A stretch of 64,000 bases of DNA, taken from NCBI RefSeq assembly GCF_001885215.1, contig NZ_CP018091.1:1550001-1614000 (forward strand). Reading direction: 5' to 3'. The translations under genes and the position numbers were made by a program. Each line of letters begins with the position of its first letter. Positions within the stretch are counted from its first letter, which is position 1. The notes under the pieces were generated by a model, which did no database searches, had not been told where the DNA came from, and saw only the letters and a list, made by a program, of their open reading frames with translations. The stretch comes from Synechococcus sp. SynAce01. GTDB lineage: Bacteria > Cyanobacteriota > Cyanobacteriia > PCC-6307 > Cyanobiaceae. Shown in pieces: positions 1 to 10,794 of the stretch.

Positions 1-774
1 CAGCCCGCCGAGGAAATCGCCACAGGAGCCGCCTGGATGCTGGCCGATGGCGCCATGGAGGGGGTGCAAGCCCTGTTCGGCCTGCATGTGTTTCCAAGCC
101 TGGAGGTGGGCAGCATCGGGGTGCGCAGCGGCAGCCTCACGGCCGCAGCTGGCGAGCTGGAGGTGGAGGTGCTGGGCGAAGGCGGCCATGGCGCCAGACC
201 CCACCAGTCGATCGATGCGATCTGGATTGCGGCGCGGGTGGTGAGCGGCCTGCAGGAGGCGATCAGCCGCCGCCTCGACGCCCTTCAGCCGGTGGTGGTC
301 AGCTTCGGGCGGATCGAGGGGGGCAAGGCCTTCAATGTGATCGCCGACCACGTGCGCCTGCTCGGAACCGTTCGCTGTCTCGACACCACCGTGCACGCCC
401 AGCTGCCGGGCTGGATCGAAGACACCGTCCAGGCCATCTGCCGCGGCTACGGCGGTGAGGCCAAGGTGCGCTACCGCTGCATTGCACCACCCGTTCACAA
501 CGACCCCGCCCTCACGGGCCTGGTGGAAGAGGCGGCCGTGACGCTGCTTGGAGCCGAGCAGGTGATCCGGCTGGAGCAGCCCTCCCTGGGGGCGGAGGAT
601 TTCGCCGAACTGCTTCGGGCCGCTCCCGGCACGATGTTCCGTCTGGGGGTGGCCGGAGCTCAGGGATGCGCCCCGCTCCACAACGGCAGCTTCAATCCCG
701 ATGAACGCTCGCTGGCGGTGGGGGTGAAGGTGCTCGCCCTCAGCCTGCTGCTTTGGATGGAGCGGCAGGGTTGA
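1..774 (+). CDS. M20 family metallo-amidohydrolase, C-terminal part
   Basis: The frame is open from base 1, so the start lies upstream. The first residues read QPAEEIATGAAWM, the conserved FQPAEE...GA stretch of M20 peptidases and aminoacylase-like amidohydrolases (hippurate hydrolase/IAA-amino-acid hydrolase type). The dimerisation-domain motif HGARPH follows near codon 65. The C-terminal LGAEDFAE and PLHNGSFNPDE segments match the metal-ligand regions of the family. The enzyme should hydrolyse an N-acyl amino acid or related amide using bound metal; the substrate cannot be read from sequence. Its stop overlaps a possible TTG start of the next small gene, suggesting one transcript. Family is secure, specificity is open. 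Confidence 0.9.
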   Translation, partial: QPAEEIATGAAWMLADGAMEGVQALFGLHVFPSLEVGSIGVRSGSLTAAAGELEVEVLGEGGHGARPHQSIDAIWIAARVVSGLQEAISRRLDALQPVVVSFGRIEGGKAFNVIADHVRLLGTVRCLDTTVHAQLPGWIEDTVQAICRGYGGEAKVRYRCIAPPVHNDPALTGLVEEAAVTLLGAEQVIRLEQPSLGAEDFAELLRAAPGTMFRLGVAGAQGCAPLHNGSFNPDERSLAVGVKVLALSLLLWMERQG

Positions 775-1034
775 GATCCCCTCTGCCGGCGATTCGTCCC
801 CTGCTGGCCCTGGCGGCGCCCCTGTTGATCCTGTTGGCGATGATCAGTCTGTTGGCGCGCCACGGCAGCCAGCGTCTCCAGGCTGTTCCCGCCCTGGTGA
901 TCGGTTCTGGCCTGATGGTCACCAGTCGTCTGCGGAGGTCTCGCCGGCGCCGCAGGCTGGTGGAGGCCCTCCGTGGCCAGCCGTTGGCGTCGCCACCGCC
1001 GCACCCCAATCCACCCGTTTCCATGGGAGGGTGA
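771..1034 (+). CDS. small membrane protein, unknown function
   Basis: A frame of about 87 codons begins at TTG 771, overlapping the TGA of the amidohydrolase; another TTG at 753 is also in frame. The product has two likely membrane segments (a Leu/Ala-rich one near residues 8-26 and a weaker one near 38-50), then a run of arginines (RLRRSRRRRR) and a proline-rich tail. The Arg cluster should stay cytoplasmic. It ends 4 bp before the ATG of the HEAT-repeat gene, whose ribosome binding site GGAGGG lies in this gene's last codons, so translational coupling is plausible. I do not recognise a family. The start is uncertain and the gene is supported mainly by context. Confidence 0.5.
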   Translation: MRSPLPAIRPLLALAAPLLILLAMISLLARHGSQRLQAVPALVIGSGLMVTSRLRRSRRRRRLVEALRGQPLASPPPHPNPPVSMGG

Positions 1035-1038
1035 AGGC

Positions 1039-1677
1039 ATGGTTCAACCTCGATCGGATTCTGATTCTCCAGGCGATCTGGAGGCCCTGCGCCAGGCGAT
1101 CCTCTCCGGCGACCCGGTTCGGGCCATGCCGGCCCTGGTGGACCTGCGGCGATTTGAGCCTGAGCAGGCCGTTCCCCTACTCCTGCTCGGCCTGGAGCAG
1201 GAGCCCTTCATCGTGCGTTCGATGAGTTGTGCTGGCCTGGGTATCAAGCGCAACGAAGAAGCCTGGCAGGTTCTGATCACGGCCCTCAGTGAGGATCAGG
1301 ACGCGAACGTGCGGGCCGAAGCGGCCAATGCCCTGGCCAGTTACGGCGTCGAGCGGGCCTGGCCCTTGCTGCGCGATGCCTTCGCCCGTGATGGCGAGTG
1401 GTTGGTGCGCTGCAGCATCCTCTCCGCCCTGGCTGAGCAACCGCAGATTGATCCGGAGGCTCTGTTGGAGCTCTCGGAGATGGCGATCGCCGATGCTGAC
1501 GGCACCGTGCGGGTGGGCGGCGCTGAAATCCTCTCTCGACTGGTGCGCGACTCAGCCGCGCAGGCCGCGCCGGCATCGCCGGCCTGGGCAGAAGCGGCCC
1601 GCGCGTTGTTGCGGGGTCTGCAGCAGGACGGAGACCACCGGGTGGTGGCCGCGGCCCTGAACGGACTGCAATCCTGA
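1039..1677 (+). CDS. HEAT-repeat protein
   Basis: Predicted 212 residues from ATG 1039, preceded by GGAGGG at 1026-1031. The body is a series of alpha-helical pairs with the HEAT signature of short hydrophobic helices and conserved Asp/Arg, e.g. DANVRAEAANAL and DGTVRVGGAEIL, spaced about 30 residues apart across residues 15-190. In cyanobacteria such proteins are scaffolds or relatives of the phycobilisome lyases CpcE/F and of the NblB type. Nothing here identifies a chromophore-lyase role, and no phycobilisome gene is adjacent. It may be co-transcribed with the amidohydrolase. The frame is also open upstream, but the SD and composition favour this ATG. Confidence 0.85.
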   Translation: MVQPRSDSDSPGDLEALRQAILSGDPVRAMPALVDLRRFEPEQAVPLLLLGLEQEPFIVRSMSCAGLGIKRNEEAWQVLITALSEDQDANVRAEAANALASYGVERAWPLLRDAFARDGEWLVRCSILSALAEQPQIDPEALLELSEMAIADADGTVRVGGAEILSRLVRDSAAQAAPASPAWAEAARALLRGLQQDGDHRVVAAALNGLQS

Positions 1678-1699
1678 AATCTTGCTAGGTTTGGCCAGT

Positions 1700-3301
<1,602 letters not shown>

Positions 3302-3813
3302 TGTTCTAGAGGCGGGGATTCACTCCTCCCTATTGATCTGAACTTGGTGGGGTTTGGGCGGCTCTTGCTCCCTTATCCCTGCCGCTTTACTCCCCTTCAG
3401 GTAGATGAGGATGATGGATCGATAGAAGACGCATAACCGCAAAGAACAGTACGCTGCGCTTCTTCAAAACTCAACCCAGGTAGGTGCGTAAGCCTGTGTG
3501 GCCAAGATGGGGTTGGCCGAACGGCAGATATAGATACTAAAATATTCCAAACTCCTTCTTCTCGCAAGGCCCGTTGCCGGTATTCATTCACTCAAATTTA
3601 TAAACTATTCGATAGCTTGACCTTGGTGCGATGTGAATCGGTAAAAATGGCTGGCGCTGACATTGTCAATTTAGCGAAGACGGTAAAGGGATTGCAACTT
3701 CGGAATCTTCTTCGGCGGCGAAAGCCGATGTGATCAGATTGCTTACACCAAGGAAGAGCCATGGGAAGAGTCGTCCTGTTGCAGCGGTAAAGAGTTCCCA
3801 TTCGGTCAACGCC
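3302..3813 (+). other. gene-poor junction after thiC
   Basis: About 510 bp with visibly lower GC than thiC. I find no convincing gene. Short open stretches on either strand (60-70 codons) have no recognisable motifs. The first 50 bases contain one arm (3319-3341) of an imperfect inverted repeat whose partner lies at 6273-6295. This is probably the left end of the accessory block. Confidence 0.55.
3319..3341 (+). repeat. left arm of a long-range inverted repeat
   Basis: This 23-bp stretch, containing CTCCCTATTGATC, matches the reverse complement of 6273-6295 at 20 of 23 positions. The two arms lie about 2.9 kb apart in opposite orientation and bracket the GrpB-like, channel and NTF2-like genes. 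They could be terminal inverted repeats of a decayed element or two copies of a dispersed repeat. Confidence 0.45.
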
Positions 3814-4335
3814 ATGCTTGATGCCGAGATCGAGATTGTTCCCTATAACTCTGGATGGACTACTGCATTTCTTGAGGAGCGGAAACTGCTTCGCGCTGTC
3901 CTAGAGCCTTGGCTGATTGGTGAAATTGAGCATGTAGGCAGCACTGCCGTTGCTGGTATGTCAGCCAAGCCAACCATCGACATCATGGCTCCAGTGGAAT
4001 CGCTCGGTCGGTCTCGTGCAGCCACCGCTGTGGCTGTGGAGGCGGGTTATGTTCACTATCCCTACAAGCTTGAGCAAATGCTCTGGTTTTGCAAGCCTTC
4101 ACCCGAGCGGCGTACCCATCATCTGTATCTTGTTCCGTACAACAGCTTATTGTGGTTGGAGCGATTGGCCTTCAGAGACATCTTGCGACAAGACAAAATA
4201 CTTTCTTCTGCCTACGCCAACCTGAAAGTTGAGCTGGCGAGTAGATTCAGGTCTGACCGCGAAGCCTATTCTCAGGCCAAAGCACCGTTCATTCAAGCTG
4301 TTCTTGCATCAAGATGCAGCATTGGACCGGCCTGA
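3814..4335 (+). CDS. GrpB-like (UPF0157) nucleotidyltransferase-fold protein
   Basis: 173 residues from ATG 3814; the frame is open further upstream but the family starts here. The N-terminal IEIVPYNSGW followed by EHVGSTAVAGMSAKPTIDI is the hallmark of the GrpB/UPF0157 family, which has a nucleotidyltransferase-like fold; the GST...D-x-D-like residues (GSTAVAGM, then TIDIM) fit that fold. HHLYLVPYNS and RDILRQD are also typical. The biochemical role is not established; related domains occur fused to dephospho-CoA kinase. It stands alone in the AT-richer block, 28 bp before the channel gene, and is probably acquired. Family assignment is strong, function unknown. Confidence 0.85.
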   Translation: MLDAEIEIVPYNSGWTTAFLEERKLLRAVLEPWLIGEIEHVGSTAVAGMSAKPTIDIMAPVESLGRSRAATAVAVEAGYVHYPYKLEQMLWFCKPSPERRTHHLYLVPYNSLLWLERLAFRDILRQDKILSSAYANLKVELASRFRSDREAYSQAKAPFIQAVLASRCSIGPA

Positions 4336-4363
4336 AACTCCAAACCAAAGGAGATCATTATTA

Positions 4364-5512
4364 ATGAGAGAAACAGTTAGTAGTGCTGATCAAAATACAG
4401 TGAGCTCTCGCTCCTATCGCCTGCAACGCTTCCTTCGGGGCCTCCTGCTGGTTGTTGTCTTAATCGTTGCTTGCCAAACGACAACGACCCTTCATGCCCA
4501 GGAAAAGACTGGTCCGGAGCGGATTGTTGATGTCGGGGTTTCTCTCAGCCCTCCTTTCGTAATGGTTGATGACGGGCAATATTCCGGCTTGGCGATTGAG
4601 CTTTGGGAAGATATCGCAAAAGATCTGAACTTACAAAGCAACTATCGTTCTTATCAAACATTCCGGGAGCTTGTCGATGCCACAGCAGCGAGTGATATTG
4701 ATATTGCAGTAACGAATCTCACGATTACCAAGGCGCGTGAAGAGCGCATCGATTTCACTCAACCATGGTTTGATGCCGGTCTGCGAATCATGGTTCGTGC
4801 TGACCAAGGCGTTGACATCAGAGCAGTGATCGCGGGGCTGATGGATTCTGGGCACTTTGGTGCTTACGCTTGGCTGGCTATTATTATACTGGGTGCAACT
4901 CTGGCGGTTACGTTGTTTGATCGGAGATTTGATCCGGATTTTCCAAAGCGTTGGCGCGATGGAATTGCCGAAAGTTTCTATACCGTGATGTCGGTGGCAA
5001 CATCAGGAAAGCCTGCTCGTCGCAAGAGTTTGACTGGTTGGCTTGGACGTATTTGGGCGGCCGCGTGGCTGATGTGTGGAGTTGCCGTTCTTTCCTATAT
5101 CACCGCTTCGGTTACAAGCGTTATGACAATGCTTTCCTTGAACAATCAGATCAGCAACTTAAGTGATCTTCCCGGTAAGACGATTGGGGTTTTCTCTGGA
5201 AGCACAGCAGAAGACTATGTGCGTGAAGTCGGGATGATGTTTCAAGCCTTTCCAAGCATCGAGTCCGCAGTGGCATCGTTACGAAAAAAAGATGTTGCGG
5301 CCATTGTTGCTGATGCACCTGTTCTTGAATACTATCAGCATAATAATCCTAATTCAGCTGTCGAAGTTGTGGGCCCAATATTTGAACCCGATAAATATGG
5401 ATTTGCGCTTAATCCTGGTAATCCCCTCACCGAGGCTGTGACCCTCGAGCTGCTCGAAGGCAAAGAAAATGACTTGATAGAGAAACTACGCGCAGATTAC
5501 TTCGGGAGATAG
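4364..5512 (+). CDS. prokaryotic ionotropic glutamate receptor-like channel
   Basis: 382 residues from ATG 4364, with AAGGAG at 4348-4353. Order of parts: signal sequence (about 23-45, likely cut after LHA); binding lobe 1 (53-145, with LTITKAREERIDFTQPW typical of periplasmic amino-acid binding folds); membrane helix M1 (155-174); re-entrant pore loop (192-207); helix M2 (217-243) with SYITASVT in the place of the receptor SYTANLAAF motif; binding lobe 2 (from about 249). This is the GluR0 arrangement. The pore loop reads TVMSVATSGKP where GluR0 has a potassium filter TVGYG, so ion selectivity is probably different. It should sit in the inner membrane and open on binding a small periplasmic ligand. 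A plain transporter binding protein is excluded by the split domain with membrane helices. Confidence 0.85.
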   Translation: MRETVSSADQNTVSSRSYRLQRFLRGLLLVVVLIVACQTTTTLHAQEKTGPERIVDVGVSLSPPFVMVDDGQYSGLAIELWEDIAKDLNLQSNYRSYQTFRELVDATAASDIDIAVTNLTITKAREERIDFTQPWFDAGLRIMVRADQGVDIRAVIAGLMDSGHFGAYAWLAIIILGATLAVTLFDRRFDPDFPKRWRDGIAESFYTVMSVATSGKPARRKSLTGWLGRIWAAAWLMCGVAVLSYITASVTSVMTMLSLNNQISNLSDLPGKTIGVFSGSTAEDYVREVGMMFQAFPSIESAVASLRKKDVAAIVADAPVLEYYQHNNPNSAVEVVGPIFEPDKYGFALNPGNPLTEAVTLELLEGKENDLIEKLRADYFGR

Positions 5513-5667
5513 GCCCTGAGGGGAACCGTGGCTCCGTTTGCGGTAGAGCTTCAGAAGCACGGCCCAGCACGCCACATCATTCCAAGGCTGATCTGTGCAT
5601 CAATCTACCTTTCCTAGGCCATTAGGAATCGGTCAATGGACGCAATCCTTCCTGTGGACGTAGTTGC

Positions 5668-6246
5668 TCAATAGCGCATGCGCCAACTTGTGATGCGCCC
5701 ATCCTCCACGGTGAATAGGAAATCGGCTTGGCTGCTGTAGCCATTGCTTTGATACTGGCCTGTTGCAACAACCTCGTTTCCGCTGGCTGTGAGTTGAGCG
5801 TTCTCCACACGGCCGTTGCGTTGGATGATGTCGCTATCAAGCCAGCGAAAGAAGGCCTCTCCTGATTTCGCTGTTCCATTGCCATAGGCCTGGGAGGCGT
5901 TAGCGGCAAACAGAGAGCGAATCTTCTCCCCATCATTGGCAGCCATGGCCGCCATCAAGGAGTCAACAACACTCTTGGGATTGTTGGCCGGAGCTGTAGC
6001 GGGAGCTTGGGCCAGCTCAGATGCCGCCACTGGCCTTGGATTCTCGGCAGGTGCCTGAGAGGTTGCGCATTGCGGCAGGATGGCAAAAACCATGACAGCG
6101 GCAAACGGCGACGCCAATCCGCCGGGGTTTTTCAACCTGAGCCACTGCAAGGGAGAACGGTTCGTTCTACTTCTGATGGATACAGTAAGCCATTTCCAGC
6201 TTGAATGTATGGCCCCAAAAATGGCCCTGTTCACGAAGTTCTGCAT
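5668..6246 (-). CDS. secreted NTF2-like (SnoaL/DUF4440 type) protein
   Basis: Up to 192 residues if it starts at ATG 6246; an internal ATG at 6093 or a nearby codon would place a hydrophobic signal segment (FAAVMVFAILPQC) at the N-terminus, so the true start may be internal. A low-complexity Ala/Pro linker follows. The C-terminal 100 residues, from VDSLMAAMAANDGEKIRSLF to ITSWRMRY, have the cone-shaped NTF2-like pattern: two helices, then a curved sheet ending in a Trp/Arg strand. The domain may bind a small hydrophobic ligand or serve as an immunity or scaffold module; no catalytic residues stand out. It is convergent with the channel gene and is AT-richer than core genes. The assignment is by pattern only. 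Confidence 0.6.
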   Translation of the reverse strand: MQNFVNRAIFGAIHSSWKWLTVSIRSRTNRSPLQWLRLKNPGGLASPFAAVMVFAILPQCATSQAPAENPRPVAASELAQAPATAPANNPKSVVDSLMAAMAANDGEKIRSLFAANASQAYGNGTAKSGEAFFRWLDSDIIQRNGRVENAQLTASGNEVVATGQYQSNGYSSQADFLFTVEDGRITSWRMRY

Positions 6247-6272
6247 GCTTTCTGCACGGATGGTTTAGGGAA

Positions 6273-6295
6273 TCGGATCAACAGGGAGTAGTGAA
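6273..6295 (-). repeat. right arm of a long-range inverted repeat
   Basis: Reverse complement of this stretch matches 3319-3341 at 20 of 23 positions (shared cores TTCACT, CTCCCT and TTGATC). It lies just upstream of the NTF2-like gene start. The match does not extend further on either side. Confidence 0.45.
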
Positions 6296-6355
6296 GGGTA
6301 TTCTGCTCCCTGGCTTGAGCCTCTGCTACTCCGCTGCAGTGCCAGAACTTGCAAT

Positions 6356-7111
6356 TTAACGTGTTGTGTAGCCACCATTGGCGAAAATCGTCTGCCCGGT
6401 AATCCATCAGCCCTCGGTTGCCAGAAATCTCACAATCGGAACAATATCTTCAATCTGGGTGAGTTGGTTGCCCATCCCCTGGGATTTGTGAAAGGCCACC
6501 CGCTCAGGTGTTTCCTGACCATAGAAGAAGGGTGTATCCATCGGGCCTGGTCCGATGGCTGTCACCGAGAGGCCACGGGATGAAAATTCCTTGGCGGCCG
6601 CGCGGGTGAAGTGCTCCACCGGGGCCTTGCCGCCCGCATAGGTGGAGTAACCATCGGTAAAGGCCGCCAGGAGAGACGTCACCAGCGAGATGATTTTTCC
6701 ATTGTCGTGGAGATGCTTGCCCGCTTCTTTGATAAAGAAATAGGCTGTCTTTGCATTGATATCAAACATCGAGTCAAACTCGTCTTCGCTTGTTTCCAGG
6801 ATTGGCTTGCGCAACACTTTGCCTACGGTGTTAATGGCGATATCAATGCGACCAAAGCGCTCCTTTGCCTTCTCGAAGAGCAGGCTGACATTCTCTGGCT
6901 TTGTCAGATCGCCTTGGACGGCTATCGCCTCCCGGCCGAGTTCTCCAATGGCCTGCACGGTTTGCTCAGCTTCTTGTTCGGCCGATGGGCTGTGGTAGTG
7001 AACAACAAGATTGGCCCCTTTGCGGGCAAGATCGCGACTGATCAGTCCGCCAAGATTCTTGGCGCCACCGGCAACAAGCACCACTTTTTGATTCAAGTTA
7101 TCGCTGGGCAT
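6356..7111 (-). pseudogene. short-chain dehydrogenase/reductase interrupted by an in-frame TGA
   Basis: Reading from ATG 7111, the protein has the SDR Rossmann pattern: VVLVAGGAKNLGG (cofactor loop), a GDLT segment, NTVGKV in place of NNAG, the catalytic Ser in SLVTSLLA, YSTYAGGK (Tyr-x-x-x-Lys) and GPGPMDTPFF. Translation stops at TGA 6409-6407 after FLATEG. The same frame then continues as WITGQTIFANGGYTTR and stops at TAA 6358-6356. That tail is exactly the usual C-terminal beta-strand of this family (normally EGWWITGQ), so TGA stands where TGG is expected. Either a recent nonsense mutation or a shortened 234-residue protein lacking its last strand. It is divergent from the LysR remnant, a common SDR/LysR pairing. 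Confidence 0.8.
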
Positions 7112-7200
7112 GGCTGACTCCTGGAAGATTGAGGATCGCCCGCAGTGATCGCCCCTGTGGAATCGGTGGGGAGGTCTGCAGACTACAGAACCCTACCGAG

Positions 7201-7229
7201 TTGACGAAACTATGGGTAGTGGGTAAAAT
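7201..7229 (+). promoter_or_regulatory. sigma-70-type promoter for the LysR gene
   Basis: TTGACG (7201-7206), a 17-bp spacer, then TAAAAT (7224-7229): close to consensus in both boxes and spacing. It points at the LysR start (ATG 7262). The spacer contains ACTATGGGTAGT, an inverted repeat that could be the autoregulatory LysR site. Confidence 0.6.
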
Positions 7230-7261
7230 TGCAATTATATATTGCGATGAGAGCAATAAGC

Positions 7262-7465
7262 ATGCCGAGCCTTCAGCAGCTGTTTGTCCAGGTGGTTGAA
7301 GCAGGAAGTTTCAAGCAGGCAGCAGAGCAGATGCAGATGGAGCCATCCTCGCTCAGTCGCAAGATAGCGGCCCTGGAGCAGCATCTCAACGTGCGATTGC
7401 TGCATCGTTCGACCCGCCATACCCATCCAACCGAACTTGGCCAACGTTATTATGCTGGCCTGTTT
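7262..7465 (+). pseudogene. LysR-family regulator, truncated after the DNA-binding domain
   Basis: From ATG 7262 the product begins MPSLQQLFVQVVEAGSFKQA and runs through the complete winged helix-turn-helix of LysR regulators (MEPSSLSRKIAALEQHLNVRLLHRSTR), ending with LGQRYYAGL around 7460. After this the reading frame continues only as unrelated residues made from the antisense of the neighbouring glycosyltransferase 3' end. The 200-residue effector domain is absent. The gene was therefore cut by a deletion or recombination whose joint lies near 7455-7480. An upstream ATG (7247) and TTG (7229) are also in frame. The remnant could still bind DNA, but without its sensor it is most likely non-functional. 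Confidence 0.82.
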
Positions 7466-7477
7466 CGCTCGTTCGTT

Positions 7478-8569
7478 TCAGGGGGTGTTCCAGACGAAGC
7501 GCGAGGAGGCCGCATAGTTCCAGACAAAGACCACCAGGATTCCGGCTAGCTGGGCCCAGAGCCGGTCTGCTGAAACGTGGCTGTAAAAGGCCGAAGCCAC
7601 ACCCACGTTCGCCAGGACCGGCAAGGAGGCCACCAAGAGAAACTTCAGCAGGCCCCGCAGCAGGGCCGCTCCCTTCTGCCGTTGAAAGCGGAAGGTGAGG
7701 GCATTGTTGATCAGGTAGTTGGTGGTGGCCGCTGTGAGCACCGCCACCGGCAGGGCCTGGTCAAAACGCAACGAAACCAGGCCCATCAGGGCCTGTACGA
7801 CTAGAAGTTGAATGACCACGCCTGTGGCGCCCACCAGCGCAAAGCTGATGGCACGGCGCGGAATGGCCCGCAACAACAGGGTGTGCAGGATCGAGATGCC
7901 GAGATCCCAGACGATGGCCAGATCCAGCTTCGAATCTCCGGTGATCCGGGCCTGGAAATTCAAGGGAATTTCGCTCACGTTCAGCTGCCCGTCGCTGATA
8001 GCCAGCAACTCGTAGAGGAACTTGAAACCATTCACATCCACCCGCCGCACCAAAGGAATCGTGCGCTCCGGCCTGAGGGCGAAAAAGCCACTCATGTAAT
8101 CGCTCAAACGGCGATAGCGGGGCAAGCTGAAGCGGGCCATGCCATTGGCCCAGGTGGAATGGAGGGTCCGTTGGCTGCTGAGGCCAACGATGGCGGCCTC
8201 GCGATGGAAACGACTGCCGATCACCAGATCGCAGCCACTGTCGATCAGTTGGCGCACAGCCGTTTCGATTGCAGTGGGCTCATGCTGGCCGTCGCTGTCC
8301 ATGACGACCACCACATCACCGGTGGAGTCGAGAATGCCCTCTTTGATCGCGCTGGCCAGCCCCCCGCGTCCCACCCTGCGGATCAGGCGAACGCAAGCCT
8401 GCTGATGGGCCAGCTCCCTGACGCGATCCGCCGTGCCATCGGCTGAATCATCATCAACAAACAGGATCTCGAGGATGAACCGTTGCTGGAGCGGCAATAG
8501 CTGATGGAGGATCCGCTCAACGTTGTCGAGTTCGTTGTAGGTGGGGAGCACGATGGACAGTCGCTCCAC
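7478..8569 (-). CDS. GT2 glycosyltransferase fused to a GtrA-like membrane domain
   Basis: About 363 residues from GTG 8569 ([13 protein letters not shown]), with GGGA 8 bp upstream; a TTG at 8605 is an alternative. The N-terminal 225 residues are a GT-A fold of the dolichyl-phosphate mannosyltransferase type: [28 protein letters not shown] (the DxD) and VIGSRFHR. The C-terminal 125 residues have four hydrophobic helices of the GtrA family ([32 protein letters not shown]). Such fusions transfer a sugar to polyprenyl phosphate and help pass it across the membrane for envelope glycosylation. Its 3' end abuts the truncated LysR gene, so it borders the accessory block. Confidence 0.92.
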   Translation of the reverse strand: MERLSIVLPTYNELDNVERILHQLLPLQQRFILEILFVDDDSADGTADRVRELAHQQACVRLIRRVGRGGLASAIKEGILDSTGDVVVVMDSDGQHEPTAIETAVRQLIDSGCDLVIGSRFHREAAIVGLSSQRTLHSTWANGMARFSLPRYRRLSDYMSGFFALRPERTIPLVRRVDVNGFKFLYELLAISDGQLNVSEIPLNFQARITGDSKLDLAIVWDLGISILHTLLLRAIPRRAISFALVGATGVVIQLLVVQALMGLVSLRFDQALPVAVLTAATTNYLINNALTFRFQRQKGAALLRGLLKFLLVASLPVLANVGVASAFYSHVSADRLWAQLAGILVVFVWNYAASSRFVWNTP

Positions 8570-8674
8570 GCTCAGATTCCCGTGACGCCTTTGCGTTTCC
8601 CGCAACGACGCCGGGAAGAATCCTGAGGATTCCGCCCGGACGCCTTTTGCTCCAACGAGGCCACATTCAAGCCG

Positions 8675-8726
8675 TTGACCCTCAACGAGTTGACACTCAA
8701 TGGATTGACAATCAACGACTCAACGC

Positions 8727-8734
<8 letters not shown>
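8675..8734 (+). repeat. 15-bp tandem repeat, four units, at the 3' end of tkt
   Basis: Units at 8675-8689, 8690-8704, 8705-8719 and 8720-8734 share the form TTGACNNTCAACGAN; the first three match at most positions and the fourth is degenerate. Each holds a small inverted repeat (TTGA...TCAA). The array fills the space just past the tkt stop codon (8727-8729, minus strand). Confidence 0.8.
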
Positions 8735-10742
<2,008 letters not shown>

Positions 10743-10794
10743 GGCGATGGCAGAAGGGGTGGGGAGGGGTTCCTCTGGGGAGCGGAACGGAGGT

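Noticed and set aside
3397-3801. Two 64-67 codon frames on the minus strand after thiC
   Set aside because: No motif, no ribosome binding site and no neighbour link; treated as chance in an AT-richer region.
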